Shown in pieces: positions 17,361-25,662 of a DNA stretch of 64,000 nucleotides (positions are counted from its first letter, which is position 1; each line of letters starts with the position of its first letter). The stretch is taken from positions 496,001 through 560,000 of the forward strand of contig NZ_JAFBCK010000001.1 of NCBI RefSeq assembly GCF_016907695.1. Direction: 5' to 3'. A program made the translations under genes and the position numbers. Origin of the DNA: Actinokineospora baliensis (GTDB lineage: Bacteria; Actinomycetota; Actinomycetes; Mycobacteriales; Pseudonocardiaceae). The notes under the pieces are model-generated. The model saw nothing but the letters and a program-made list of their open reading frames with translations. It was not told the origin of the DNA and did not search any database.

Positions 17361-18481
17361 CCGCCTCCGTGCGCGACCTGCTGGAGCCGATGGTCCAGCC
17401 CGCCGCGACCGCCCAGCGCCACCTGGCCACCGACGACGACGCCGTCGACCGCCTCGGGCAGGCGCACGGCGCCATGAGCACCACCTTCGCGACCGTCGAC
17501 GAGGACGCCACCCGCTACGCCGGTTCGCTGCGCGAGGGCTGGACCGGCCAGGGGTCGGCCCGCCACCAGCAGGACGTCCTCGTGCAACAGGCCGCGGGGG
17601 CCGAGCTGGGCCAGTACAGCGCCGAGGTGCAGCGGGCGGTGCACGACGCCGCGGCGATCCTCAAGGTCGGCCAGCGGACCAACCAGGCGCAGATCGACGA
17701 GTTCAACCGGGTGGCCGCGGGCCTGCTCCAGACTGCGGCCGCGCTGCGGCGCGCGGGCGACCCGGCTGGCGCGCAGCAGAAGCTCACCGAGCTCGCCCAG
17801 TACGCCTCCCGGCTCACCGGCGACACCTCGCAGAACCTGGAATCGGTGATGACCCAGCTCTCCGGGGTCGTCACCCAGCTCACCGGCGGCGCTGGCTCGA
17901 CCTCGGCCGCGAGCGCGCCGGTCACCGCGCCCCCTCCGCCCGCCTCGTACAACCAGCACCAAGGCGGCGGTGGTGGCGGGGGCGGTGGAGGCGGCGGCTA
18001 CGCGGGAGGTGGCGGCGGCGGGGGCGGCGGGGGCCGGGTCACCAAGCGGCGGTTGCCGGTCGCGATCCCGCCGCAGCCGGGCTCGGGGGTGGCGATCAAC
18101 CTGCCGGACGGCAGCACGGTCATGGCCCCGAACGAGACCGCGGCCCGCGCCGTGCGCGCCGCGCTGAGCCAGCTGGGCGTCCCGTACGTCTGGGGCGGCA
18201 CGGCCCCCGGGGTGGGGCTCGACTGCAGCGGCCTGACCCAGTACGCCTACGGCGAGGGCGGGCTGGACATCCCGCGCACCTCACGCGAGCAGGACATCGG
18301 CGCCGAGGTGCCCTCCGCGGACCAGTTGCTCCCCGGCGACCTGGTCTGCTGGGAGGGCCACGTCGCGATGTACATCGGCAACGGCCAGATCGTCGAGGCG
18401 GGCGACCCGGTGCAGGTGGGTCCACTGCGCACCACCAACTCGGGGATGCCGTTCGTGGGCTTCTACCGCCCGACCGGCTGA
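17357..18481 (+). CDS. WXG-type helical domain fused to NlpC/P60 endopeptidase
   Basis: 374 residues. Residues 1-175 are helical with a WxG turn (GWTGQGS, 61-67) as in WXG100 proteins. Residues 203-226 are an almost pure glycine linker. The C-terminal C40 peptidase has Cys290 (GLDCSGLTQYAYG), His335 (GHVAMYIG) and the DLVCWEG segment, so it should cut peptidoglycan stem peptides. There is no Sec/Tat signal peptide, which fits export by a type VII system with the helical domain as signal. Coupled to the EspC-like gene upstream and 10 bases from a YbaB-like gene. Confidence 0.88.
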   Translation: MTASVRDLLEPMVQPAATAQRHLATDDDAVDRLGQAHGAMSTTFATVDEDATRYAGSLREGWTGQGSARHQQDVLVQQAAGAELGQYSAEVQRAVHDAAAILKVGQRTNQAQIDEFNRVAAGLLQTAAALRRAGDPAGAQQKLTELAQYASRLTGDTSQNLESVMTQLSGVVTQLTGGAGSTSAASAPVTAPPPPASYNQHQGGGGGGGGGGGGYAGGGGGGGGGGRVTKRRLPVAIPPQPGSGVAINLPDGSTVMAPNETAARAVRAALSQLGVPYVWGGTAPGVGLDCSGLTQYAYGEGGLDIPRTSREQDIGAEVPSADQLLPGDLVCWEGHVAMYIGNGQIVEAGDPVQVGPLRTTNSGMPFVGFYRPTG

Positions 18482-18491
18482 CAGGAGCCCC

Positions 18492-18902
18492 GTGGAGATC
18501 GACATCGACTACGAGCTGGACGCGGTCAGCAGGCGCGTCCAGCGGACCGAGGAGCAGGCCGGGGCCCGGCTGGACCGGGTCGGCCCGATCACCGGTCAGG
18601 CGGGCGACGGCGCCGTCGGCGTCGAGGTCCGGCCGGGCGGGCAGCTCTCCCGGGTCCAGCTGACCCCGGCGGCCCTCGCGGGCGGCGCCGAGCAGCTGGC
18701 GGCCCGGATCATGGCGCTGACCGAGCAGGCCACCCGGCGGGCGGGCGCCGCGATGCACCAGGCGCTGGCGCCGGTGCTGGGACCGGACGGGGAGAAGCAC
18801 CTGGCCTCGCTGGGCTACGAGCCGCTCGACCACGACGCCGAGGACGCCGCCGACACCGTGTTCGACAGCCCGCTCGGCCCGCAGCGCAGGCCCCGCCGAT
18901 GA
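18492..18902 (+). CDS. YbaB/EbfC-like protein 1
   Basis: 136 residues. The central segment DGAVGVEVRPGGQLSRVQLTPAAL followed by a long helix is the YbaB/EbfC pattern (small nucleoid-binding dimers). In actinobacteria such genes frequently sit beside WXG/ESX genes, so a role with the secreted helical proteins is possible. The stop overlaps the next start (ATGA, 18899-18902). Confidence 0.7.
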   Translation: MEIDIDYELDAVSRRVQRTEEQAGARLDRVGPITGQAGDGAVGVEVRPGGQLSRVQLTPAALAGGAEQLAARIMALTEQATRRAGAAMHQALAPVLGPDGEKHLASLGYEPLDHDAEDAADTVFDSPLGPQRRPRR

Positions 18903-19558
18903 CCGAGCGCGTGCCGGTCGAGCGCAGCACCCGGCAGCTGATCGACGACGGCCGGGCCCGCCAGGAGGCGATGGCGGGCGTCGACGAGGTGCTGGCCTCG
19001 GTCACCGGCACGGCCTACGACGAGTACGGCAGCGTCCGGGTCACCGTGGACGGTCGGGGGAAGCTGCTGGACCTGTGGCTGCGCCAAGACGCCGTCCGGT
19101 GGGGACCGCAGCGCCTCGGCGAACTCATCGTCGCGGTGTCGGACGCGGCGCTGGCCCAGGCCACCCAGGCGGGCTACAACAAGCTTGGCCCGATCCTCGG
19201 CGACTCGATGACCCACGCGATCGAGGTGCTGTCCGGTCGAGCCGCTCCGGCGCGCCGCGACACGGGCCCCGGCATCACCGCGGAAGAGTTCCAACGCAGA
19301 CGCGATGAGCGGATGCACGCGCAGCAGGGCGGTCCGCGCGCCGACGAGGACGGTGAAGTCCCGACTGGACAGTGGGCGCCCGGTGCGGGAACCATTGGCG
19401 GGCAAGCACATCCGGCACCCGGGGGGACAGCGCCGAGCGCGGCGCGCGGGGCGGACGAGCGGGCGGGTGACGGGCGCGGACCGGCCGGGGCCGACGACGG
19501 CTTCGACCCGGACGACCCGCTCGCGTTCGACCTGTCCTCCCTACGTTCCGACCGGTGA
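18899..19558 (+). CDS. YbaB/EbfC-like protein 2 with disordered tail
   Basis: 219 residues. The N-terminal part (SVTGTAYDEYGSVRVTVDGRGKLLDLWLR) has the YbaB pattern; after about residue 120 a Gly/Ala/Asp-rich tail is probably disordered and ends DPLAFDLSSLRSDR. Last gene of the type VII-associated cluster. No signal peptide. Confidence 0.68.
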   Translation: MTERVPVERSTRQLIDDGRARQEAMAGVDEVLASVTGTAYDEYGSVRVTVDGRGKLLDLWLRQDAVRWGPQRLGELIVAVSDAALAQATQAGYNKLGPILGDSMTHAIEVLSGRAAPARRDTGPGITAEEFQRRRDERMHAQQGGPRADEDGEVPTGQWAPGAGTIGGQAHPAPGGTAPSAARGADERAGDGRGPAGADDGFDPDDPLAFDLSSLRSDR

Positions 19559-19642
19559 TCCGCACCCCGTAGGCTGCCGACGCGCCGCGCGGGTGTGCGC
19601 GCGCACCGTACGCCGATGGCTGCGCGACCAGGAGGACCTCCA

Positions 19643-20881
19643 ATGGCCCAGGACATCGTCCCGATCGAGCTGGGGCTGCCGCAGGGTGACGTCGTCACGC
19701 TGTGGGCACCGCGGTGGCGGGAAGACGGTGAGGAGTGGGAGGCGTTCCTCGGCCACGAGGACGACCTCTACGCCTTCCCCGACGCCGCGCACCTGGCGGC
19801 GTTCGTGCGCACCACCAGCGAGCACGACCTGTCCGACCACCCGGCGTGGCACCTGGTGCCCGCGCTGTCGGTGGCCGAGCTGATGCCCGACGAGGACCAC
19901 CAGTTCGACCTGGTGGGCGTGCCGGAGCTGGTGGCGGAGGAGCCCGACACGTGGACCGTCGGCGAGCTCGCCGACATCGTCGGGATCGTGCGCGCGCTGG
20001 CCGACGTGTGCGAGCTCGACGAGGTGCACGAGGTGCTCAACTCCGCCGACGGGTTCTCCGTGCTCGAGCAGGGCACCTTCCCGTTCACCGGCCGCGACGG
20101 CGAGCGGCTGTGGACCGACATGGCCGAGACCATCTCCGAGCGCTGGGACGAGGTGCTCGACGCGCTGGACTCGGTGGTGACCGTTCCGGACGTGGACGAG
20201 ACCGCCCTGGAGAAGAGCGCCGAGGAGCTCGCCGCGTTCCACGCCGAGGCCGCTGAGGCCGAGGCCGCCGACGGCGAGGACATCGAGCCGGTGGACACCG
20301 AGGAGACCGAGGCCGAGGCGGCCCCGGTCGGCTTCTGGGGTGAGGTCGGCATCGACCCCATCAAGATCATCACCGGTGGCTCGGAGTACTACACGCTGCG
20401 CTGCTACCTCGACGACGAGCCAGTGTTCCTCGGCCGCGAAGGCAAGATCGACGTGGCCACCTCGGCACGCGGGTTGGCCAAGCTGCTGGCCACCACCGAC
20501 CTCAGCGACAACGACCTGACCGAGGTCTCCACCTGGGACGAGGTCGCGATCAAGGCGACCGACGGCAGCCTCGAGATCACCGTGGACGCGGACAACACCT
20601 ACGTCCTGGAGGGGCTGGGCGACGACCTCGGCGACGGCGTCGACGCGGTCGACCCGGTGCAGCTGGACCTGGCCGTCGAGCTGCTCAACGACGCGGCCGA
20701 CTGGGCTGGCGACGAGTCGGTGGCCGCGGCGCTCAACCAGTCCGAGTCGCTGGGCTGGCTGGTCAGCTTCATCCTCGCCCCGGACCCGACCCGCTTGGCG
20801 CCGAGCGCGCCGTTCGCCGACGAGGCGGCCAAGTGGAACAAGCTGGTGCAGGACCTGCAGGACCGACTCACCGAGCGCTGA
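19643..20881 (+). CDS. Acidic protein annotated as primosomal protein in relatives
   Basis: 412 residues, strongly acidic (for example EAAEAEAADGEDIEPVDTEE around 195-215). The ATG at 19643 has AGGAGG eight bases upstream. The C-terminal half repeats a fold-like pattern (DPIKIITGGSEYYTLRCYLDDE.., TSARGLAKLLATTDLSDNDL). Homologues in Pseudonocardiaceae carry the name 'primosomal protein', but I see no helicase, nuclease or OB-fold motif to support that. Function unknown. Followed by a very strong terminator. Confidence 0.7.
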   Translation: MAQDIVPIELGLPQGDVVTLWAPRWREDGEEWEAFLGHEDDLYAFPDAAHLAAFVRTTSEHDLSDHPAWHLVPALSVAELMPDEDHQFDLVGVPELVAEEPDTWTVGELADIVGIVRALADVCELDEVHEVLNSADGFSVLEQGTFPFTGRDGERLWTDMAETISERWDEVLDALDSVVTVPDVDETALEKSAEELAAFHAEAAEAEAADGEDIEPVDTEETEAEAAPVGFWGEVGIDPIKIITGGSEYYTLRCYLDDEPVFLGREGKIDVATSARGLAKLLATTDLSDNDLTEVSTWDEVAIKATDGSLEITVDADNTYVLEGLGDDLGDGVDAVDPVQLDLAVELLNDAADWAGDESVAAALNQSESLGWLVSFILAPDPTRLAPSAPFADEAAKWNKLVQDLQDRLTER

Positions 20882-20890
20882 TCTCTTCAC

Positions 20891-20926
20891 ACGAAGGGGG
20901 CCACCCGCGCGGGTGGCCCCCTTCGT
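20891..20926. terminator. Strong bidirectional terminator
   Basis: Perfect 16-bp inverted repeat (ACGAAGGGGGCCACCC at 20891-20906, complement at 20911-20926) with a GCGC loop, between the convergent acidic-protein gene and add. Confidence 0.88.
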
Positions 20927-20942
20927 CGTCCACACCCGACGG

Positions 20943-22046
20943 TCAGTCGGTGCCGAGCAGCTTCGCGTACCCGGGCTTGATGGTGTTGTCGATGATGTCC
21001 AACCGCTGCTCGAAGTCGATGAACGCCGACTTCATCGCGTTGATGGTGAACCAGCGCAGGTCGGCCCAGCCGTAGCCGAAGGCCTCGACGAGGGCGGCCA
21101 TCTCGCTGCTGACCGTGCAGCCGCTCATCAGCCGGTTGTCGGTGTTGATCGTGACCCGGAAGCGCAGCTCGGTGAGCAGCCCGATCGGGTGTTCCGCGAT
21201 CGAGGTCGCCGCGCCGGTCTGCAGGTTCGACGTCGGGCACATCTCCAGCGGGATGCGCCGGTCGCGCACGTAGGCGGCCAGCGGGCCGAGCACGACGCCG
21301 TCCGGGGTCACCTCGATGTCGTCGACGATCCGCACGCCGTGCCCGAGCCGCTCGGCGCCGCAGTGCTGGATCGCCTCCCAGATGGACGGCAGCCCGAACG
21401 CCTCACCGGCGTGGATGGTGAAGTGCGCGTTCTGCTGGCGCAGGAACTCGAACGCGTCGAGGTTGCGGGTGGGCGGGAAGCCCGCCTCCGGCCCGGCGAT
21501 GTCGAACCCGACCACCCCGGCGTCGCGGTGCCGCACGGCGAGGTCGGCGATCTCCAGCGACCGCGCGTTCTGCCGCATCGCGCACAGCAGGGTCCCGATC
21601 CGGATCACCCGGCCCGCCTCGGCGGCGCGCCGCTCGCCCTCGCGGAAGCCCGCTTGAACGGCGTTCACGATCGTGTCGAGGTCGAGCCCGCGTTCGGTGA
21701 ACAGCTCCGGCGCATACCGCACCTCGGCGTACACGACTCCATCCGCAGCAAGGTCCTCTGCGCATTCGGCTGCCACCCGAACGAGTGCATCTTCGTGCTG
21801 CATGACACCGCAGGTGTGCGCGAAGGTCTCCAGGTACCGCACCAGCGACCCGGAGTCGGCGGCGTCGCGGAACCACTGGCCCAGGACGACCGGGTCGGTC
21901 GCGGGCAGCGCGTCGTAGCCGGACGCGGCGGCCAGTTCGATCACCGTAGCGGGGCGCAGACCCCCGTCGAGGTGGTCGTGGAGCAGGACTTTCGGGGCTT
22001 GGCGGAGGGTGTCGGCGGTCAGCGGCACCGGCTGGGAGGCGGCCAT
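20943..22046 (-). CDS. add: Adenosine deaminase
   Basis: 367 residues from the ATG at 22046. Converts adenosine and deoxyadenosine to inosine and deoxyinosine. Zinc ligands: HDHLDGG near the N-terminus, His in [10 protein letters not shown], and Asp in NTDNRLMSG; the catalytic Glu is in HAGEA and the conserved GHGVRI segment follows. The longer frame to 22190 was rejected because MAASQPVPL.. matches the family's start. It belongs to purine salvage along with the importer operon at 29.9-36.7 kb, from which it is separated by an accessory block. Confidence 0.95.
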   Translation of the reverse strand: MAASQPVPLTADTLRQAPKVLLHDHLDGGLRPATVIELAAASGYDALPATDPVVLGQWFRDAADSGSLVRYLETFAHTCGVMQHEDALVRVAAECAEDLAADGVVYAEVRYAPELFTERGLDLDTIVNAVQAGFREGERRAAEAGRVIRIGTLLCAMRQNARSLEIADLAVRHRDAGVVGFDIAGPEAGFPPTRNLDAFEFLRQQNAHFTIHAGEAFGLPSIWEAIQHCGAERLGHGVRIVDDIEVTPDGVVLGPLAAYVRDRRIPLEMCPTSNLQTGAATSIAEHPIGLLTELRFRVTINTDNRLMSGCTVSSEMAALVEAFGYGWADLRWFTINAMKSAFIDFEQRLDIIDNTIKPGYAKLLGTD

Positions 22047-22310
22047 GGCGATCACGGTACCCAGGCCCGACCCTCCACCCGATCGGGTAGCCGGGTGGTC
22101 ACGTAAGGTGGGTCCAGCTGTCCGCGTACCGCTGGATGGCCGTCGACCGATCGGGCTAATCCGACGTGTCGAGACCGACGTACGAGCCACGGGTGGTGTA
22201 TGGACGCGTTCTGGGACTGGCTAGGCTCCCCTGCGTCCGCCCCAACTCCGAGCGCTGGCCCATCTCCCAGCCCCGTCCCCTCTCCCCTCCCCAGGACGAA
22301 GGTCACCTCC

Positions 22311-23600
22311 GTGAACGAAAACAATCCCACGGTGTCGTTCGACCGGATGCGCAACATGCTCACCCGCGCGGCCGAGATCCGAGAGAGCGAACAGCAGCAG
22401 ATCTTCGACGCGCTCGACGAGATCCACGCCAGGCTGGCCCCGCTGGAGTCGATCGGCTCGGTGCGCAAGCGGCTCTCGGAGATGCCCGACCGCACCGAGG
22501 TCGGCGTGCTGGCCGAGCGGCTGGACGAGGCGATGACCAAGCTCGACGCGCAGGACGCGGCGATCGCGGCCATCGGGCGCGCGGTGGAGAGCATCGTGGA
22601 CAAGCTGGCGACCCCGTTCGCGCAGCTCGACGGCAGGCTCGACGGGGTGGCGGGCCGGTTCGAGGGCGTGGCGGGCCGGATGGACGGCCTCGAGGACAAG
22701 CTGGCCAGCATCCACCGGCGCATCGACGAGCTCGACGGGCACCTGGACAAGCAGGACAACCGGCTCGAGCAGCTGCCCGGCTCGGTGCACGGCCCGGTGC
22801 GGGAGCGGATCGAGATCCTGGAGACCGCGCTGCGCGGGCGCATCGACGAGGTCGACGAGGGCGTGCACGAGCACCTCGACGGCACCAAGGACGCGCTGGC
22901 CAGGGCGGTCGGCGAGCAGTCGGACGCGATCCGGGTGGCGGTCACCGAGTCCGGCACCTCGGTGCGCGGCGCGGTCGACGAGTCGACGAACGCGCTGCAC
23001 GGCCGGTTCACCGAGACCTCGGATTCCTTGCACGGCAAGCACGACGCGGCTGCCGCGGCCATCGCGGACCTGCGCGGCGCCGTCGGCGAGTCGCGCGACG
23101 CGGTGCACGGTCGCCTCGACGAGGCCACCGGCGCGCTGCAGGACGCGCTGCGCGAGACCAAGGAGACCGTCGACGCGAGCGACCGCCTGGAGTCGCTGGC
23201 GCAGCGGCTGGAGAAGGTCACCGCCCGCCTCGACGAGATGGCGACCCGGCTGGACACGGTCGAGGACGGCTTCACCGAGCGCCTGGGTGAGCTGGGCGGC
23301 GCCATCGAGCGCGGCCTGAGCAAGGTCGAGGGCACGCTGTCGCACCGCCCCGACGCGGACTCGGTGGAGTCGCTGGTCAAGCGCGGCAACGACGAGTCGG
23401 TCCGCCGCATCGGCGGCCACCTGGACGAGGCCATGGCCACCTTCGCCGAACTCATGCTCGGCGGCGGCCAGCCCACCCCGCCCCCGCCGACCACCCTCCC
23501 CCGCCAGGGCACCCGCCGCCGCTCCAACGGCAAGGGTGTGGTCCCCGCCGACAAGCGCGACGACAACGCCGACGACAGCGACATCGCCGCAGGCGCCTAA
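22311..23600 (+). CDS. Long coiled-coil protein of unknown function
   Basis: 429 residues from GTG 22311 (MNENNPTVSFDRMRNMLTR..). A longer frame begins at ATG 22200, but the codons between have poor third-position GC and rare CTA, so I prefer 22311. Almost the whole protein is heptad-rich helix with repeated segments such as LDGRLDGVAGRFEGVAGRMD, RRIDELDGHLDKQDNRLEQ and RLEKVTARLDEMATRLDTVE. The C-terminus is Pro-rich, then basic and acidic. No membrane segment or catalytic motif. Similar proteins are often called 'PA-containing'; a scaffold role is a guess. Confidence 0.72.
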   Translation: MNENNPTVSFDRMRNMLTRAAEIRESEQQQIFDALDEIHARLAPLESIGSVRKRLSEMPDRTEVGVLAERLDEAMTKLDAQDAAIAAIGRAVESIVDKLATPFAQLDGRLDGVAGRFEGVAGRMDGLEDKLASIHRRIDELDGHLDKQDNRLEQLPGSVHGPVRERIEILETALRGRIDEVDEGVHEHLDGTKDALARAVGEQSDAIRVAVTESGTSVRGAVDESTNALHGRFTETSDSLHGKHDAAAAAIADLRGAVGESRDAVHGRLDEATGALQDALRETKETVDASDRLESLAQRLEKVTARLDEMATRLDTVEDGFTERLGELGGAIERGLSKVEGTLSHRPDADSVESLVKRGNDESVRRIGGHLDEAMATFAELMLGGGQPTPPPPTTLPRQGTRRRSNGKGVVPADKRDDNADDSDIAAGA

Positions 23601-23608
23601 GAGCCGTT

Positions 23609-23640
23609 GATGGGGTCGCCCTCTCGCGGGCGACCCCATC
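23609..23640. terminator. Hairpin after the coiled-coil gene
   Basis: Perfect 13-bp stem GATGGGGTCGCCC (23609-23621) and complement (23628-23640), loop TCTCGC. Nine bases from the coiled-coil stop; it also directly follows an MFS 3' remnant on the other strand. Confidence 0.78.
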
Positions 23641-23647
23641 GGTATCT

Positions 23648-23762
23648 CGCGCGGCTACCGGTTCCTTCGTGACGACCGGGAAGCGCTGGAATGTGTTGAG
23701 GGCAAGGAACGCCGCGACAGCGACAAAGCCACCGATCGCGGCGAGCCCGCCGCGATTGACAG
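23648..23762 (-). pseudogene. 3'-terminal remnant of an MFS exporter gene (remnant 1)
   Basis: On the minus strand the translation GFVAVAAFLALNTFQRFPVV followed by TKEPVAAR resembles the end of the intact exporter at 24100 (AAVAVLLAFIAYRTLRHIPI then AAKEPVAA stop): one hydrophobic helix and the tail KEPVAA. The stop has been lost and the frame runs through the hairpin at 23609-23640. It could also be a small membrane peptide, but it has no convincing start. Confidence 0.55.
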
Positions 23763-23835
23763 GTCCGCTGCGAGTGGCGGGCCTGCCGCGACGCCGCGGC
23801 ACCGATGGGGTGGGGTCGCTAACCGCGCCTAGAGC

Positions 23836-23875
23836 AAGCAGATAGGGCCGCCCTCATGGGCGGCCCTATCTGCTT
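23836..23875. terminator. Very stable hairpin (18-bp stem)
   Basis: AAGCAGATAGGGCCGCCC (23836-23853) and its exact complement (23858-23875) with a TCAT loop. It stands one base past the TAA of MFS remnant 2 on the minus strand, as a native terminator would. Confidence 0.85.
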
Positions 23876-23876
23876 C

Positions 23877-23912
23877 TTAGGCGGCCACCGGTTCCTTCGC
23901 GGCGACGGGGTT
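23877..23912 (-). pseudogene. 3'-terminal remnant of an MFS exporter gene (remnant 2)
   Basis: Reads NPVAAKEPVAA then TAA (23879-23877), matching HIPIAAKEPVAA at the end of the intact exporter, followed directly by the 18-bp hairpin. Only the tail is recognisable; the adjoining 23913-24035 shows no coding signal. Confidence 0.65.
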
Positions 23913-24038
23913 CGCCTACTAGACGCGGCGAGCATCGAAGGCAAAGGGCTGGCCACAGCAGCGGCATCGTCGCGCCACGCCAATCCGTAGGTGAGAAGCC
24001 CCCGAGGCGATCCACCCGCCTCCGCAAGTGGCGCCCGG

Positions 24039-24121
24039 TTCCCTACGCAGCCACCCGTTTCCCACGCAGCCACCCGTTCCCTACGCGGCCACCTGTTCCC
24101 TACGCGGCGACCGGTTCCTTC
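24039..24121. repeat. 19-bp tandem repeats at the end of the MFS gene
   Basis: Units of the type CCCTACGCGGCCACC-GTT recur with starts of the core CGC at 24046, 24065, 24084 and 24103 (period 19), and a fifth related unit lies 18 bases on inside the coding region (AAKEPVAA). The repeats thus extend the last codons and stop of the exporter into the intergenic space. Confidence 0.8.
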
Positions 24122-25569
24122 GCGGCGATCGGGATGTGCCGCAGGGTGCGGTAGGCGATGAAGGCGAGCAGCACGGCCACCGCGGCCGTAACCGTTGCCG
24201 TCACGGTCAATCCGTGGGTGAAGGCCTCGCGGGCCGCCGTGATCAGGGTCGGGTCGCCGGTGGCTGTTGCCTCGCCGAGGGTTGCGGGGCCCGCGGGGAG
24301 GTCTGCCCGGTAGATGGCGGTGCCGATGGTGCCGAGGATCGCCATGCCCAGTGCGCCACCGAGTTCGCTGGCGGTCTCCGACACCGCGGAGGCGGCGCCC
24401 GCGTGTTCGGCGGGGGCGGCGGTGAGCATCAGGTCGGACGTCAGCGAGGTGGTCATCAGCACTCCAGCGGCGACGCCGCCCGCGCCGAGCAGGAGGAGCC
24501 ACAGCGGCGAGGTCGGGGTGAGTTGGGTGAGCACCGCGAATGCGGTCGCGAGGACGACCAGGCCACTTGCCACCAGCACGGCGACGCGGACCTTGCTCGA
24601 CAGCACCCCGGTGACGGTCATCCCGACGACGACCAGCGGCATCGCGGCCAGCGACCAGAGCGCCGCGGTGAACGGGCGCATGCCCAGGACCAGCTGCATG
24701 TACTGCGTGGTGAAGTAGGTCGATCCGATAAAGCAGAACATCGCGACGACGTTGACCACCACCGCGCCGCTGAACGCGGGGACCCGGAACAGCGCCATGT
24801 CGACCAACGGGTGGGCTCCGGTGCGCTGCGCGTGCACGAACACCGCGGCCAGCAGCAGCCCGACGACGAGCGCGGCGACCGGGAGCGGTTCGAACCCGTC
24901 GACGGCCAGTTGCTTGATGCCGTAGATCACCGCGAGCACGGCGACCAGCGACAGCAGCGCGCCGCGCAGGTCGAAGCGGCCCGCGGCGGGGTTGCGGTAC
25001 TCCGGCAGCAGGACCGGGCCGAGCACGAGCAGCAGCACCATGGCGGGCACGTTGATCAGGAACGCCGAGCCCCACCAGAAGTGCTCCAGCAGGAACCCGC
25101 CGACGATCGGGCCGATGGTGGCGCCCAGGGTGAGGCCCCCGGTCCACACCGCGATGGCGGTCTTGCGCTGAGCGCCGTCGTGGAACATCGCGCGGATCAG
25201 CGACAGGGTGGACGGCATCAGGGTCGCGCCCGCGATGCCGAGCAGGCCGCGGGTGAGGATCAGCACCTCGGCCGACCACGAGTAGGCGGCCACCACCGAG
25301 GCGACACCGAACGCGGCGGCGCCGATCAGCAGCAGCTTGCGCCGCCCGATGCGGTCGCCGAGCGCGCCCATGCTGATCAGCAGCCCGGCGAGCGCGAACC
25401 CATAAACGTCCATGATCCATAACTGCTCGGTGCCGCTGGGCTGCAGGTCGGCGCTGATGAACGGCAGCGCGAAGAACAGCACGCTGACGTCCATGGAGAT
25501 CAACAAACACGGCAGGACGAGGACGGCGAGGCCGATCCACTCCCTGCGCCCGGCACGTCCCTGACCCAT
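24100..25569 (-). CDS. MFS multidrug exporter, DHA2 (EmrB/QacA) type
   Basis: 489 residues, about 14 hydrophobic segments. Starts MGQGRAGRREWIGLAVLVLPCLL; the ATG at 25569 is preferred to a frame that runs antisense through the TetR gene. Family motifs: SMDVSVLFFALPFISADL (motif D1/helix 1), GALGDRIGRRKLLLIGA (motif A), LGATIGPIVGGFLLEHFWW (motif C of drug antiporters). Proton-driven export of drugs or a metabolite is expected. Divergent from a TetR gene with 93 bases between, the classic exporter/repressor arrangement. Its 3' end is followed by slipped repeats and two relic 3' ends. Confidence 0.93.
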   Translation of the reverse strand: MGQGRAGRREWIGLAVLVLPCLLISMDVSVLFFALPFISADLQPSGTEQLWIMDVYGFALAGLLISMGALGDRIGRRKLLLIGAAAFGVASVVAAYSWSAEVLILTRGLLGIAGATLMPSTLSLIRAMFHDGAQRKTAIAVWTGGLTLGATIGPIVGGFLLEHFWWGSAFLINVPAMVLLLVLGPVLLPEYRNPAAGRFDLRGALLSLVAVLAVIYGIKQLAVDGFEPLPVAALVVGLLLAAVFVHAQRTGAHPLVDMALFRVPAFSGAVVVNVVAMFCFIGSTYFTTQYMQLVLGMRPFTAALWSLAAMPLVVVGMTVTGVLSSKVRVAVLVASGLVVLATAFAVLTQLTPTSPLWLLLLGAGGVAAGVLMTTSLTSDLMLTAAPAEHAGAASAVSETASELGGALGMAILGTIGTAIYRADLPAGPATLGEATATGDPTLITAAREAFTHGLTVTATVTAAVAVLLAFIAYRTLRHIPIAAKEPVAA

Positions 25570-25584
25570 GTCCCACTCCCAGTT

Positions 25585-25620
25585 GTTTATGTCGTACGCA
25601 CTTCTGTTTACGTTATACGC
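25585..25620. promoter_or_regulatory. Candidate TetR operator with 21-bp direct repeat
   Basis: GTTTATGTCGTACGCA (from 25585) and GTTTACGTTATACGCA (from 25606) repeat with a 21-bp period, two helical turns, in the short divergent promoter between exporter and repressor. AT-rich against its surroundings. Confidence 0.55.
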
Positions 25621-25662
25621 AGCTGTAGGGTGGGACGTCAAGCCGATCCAGGGAACGAGGAC

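Noticed and set aside
22200..22310. N-terminal extension of the coiled-coil protein from ATG 22200
   Set aside because: Pro/Ser-rich, low third-position GC and a rare CTA codon; likely untranslated leader, though not excluded.
23452..23802. Small membrane protein gene on the minus strand
   Set aside because: No start signal, frame reads through a hairpin into the antisense of the coiled-coil gene; better explained as an MFS 3' relic.
24028..25422. Long plus-strand frame opposite the MFS exporter
   Set aside because: Antisense shadow of a clear 14-helix transporter.
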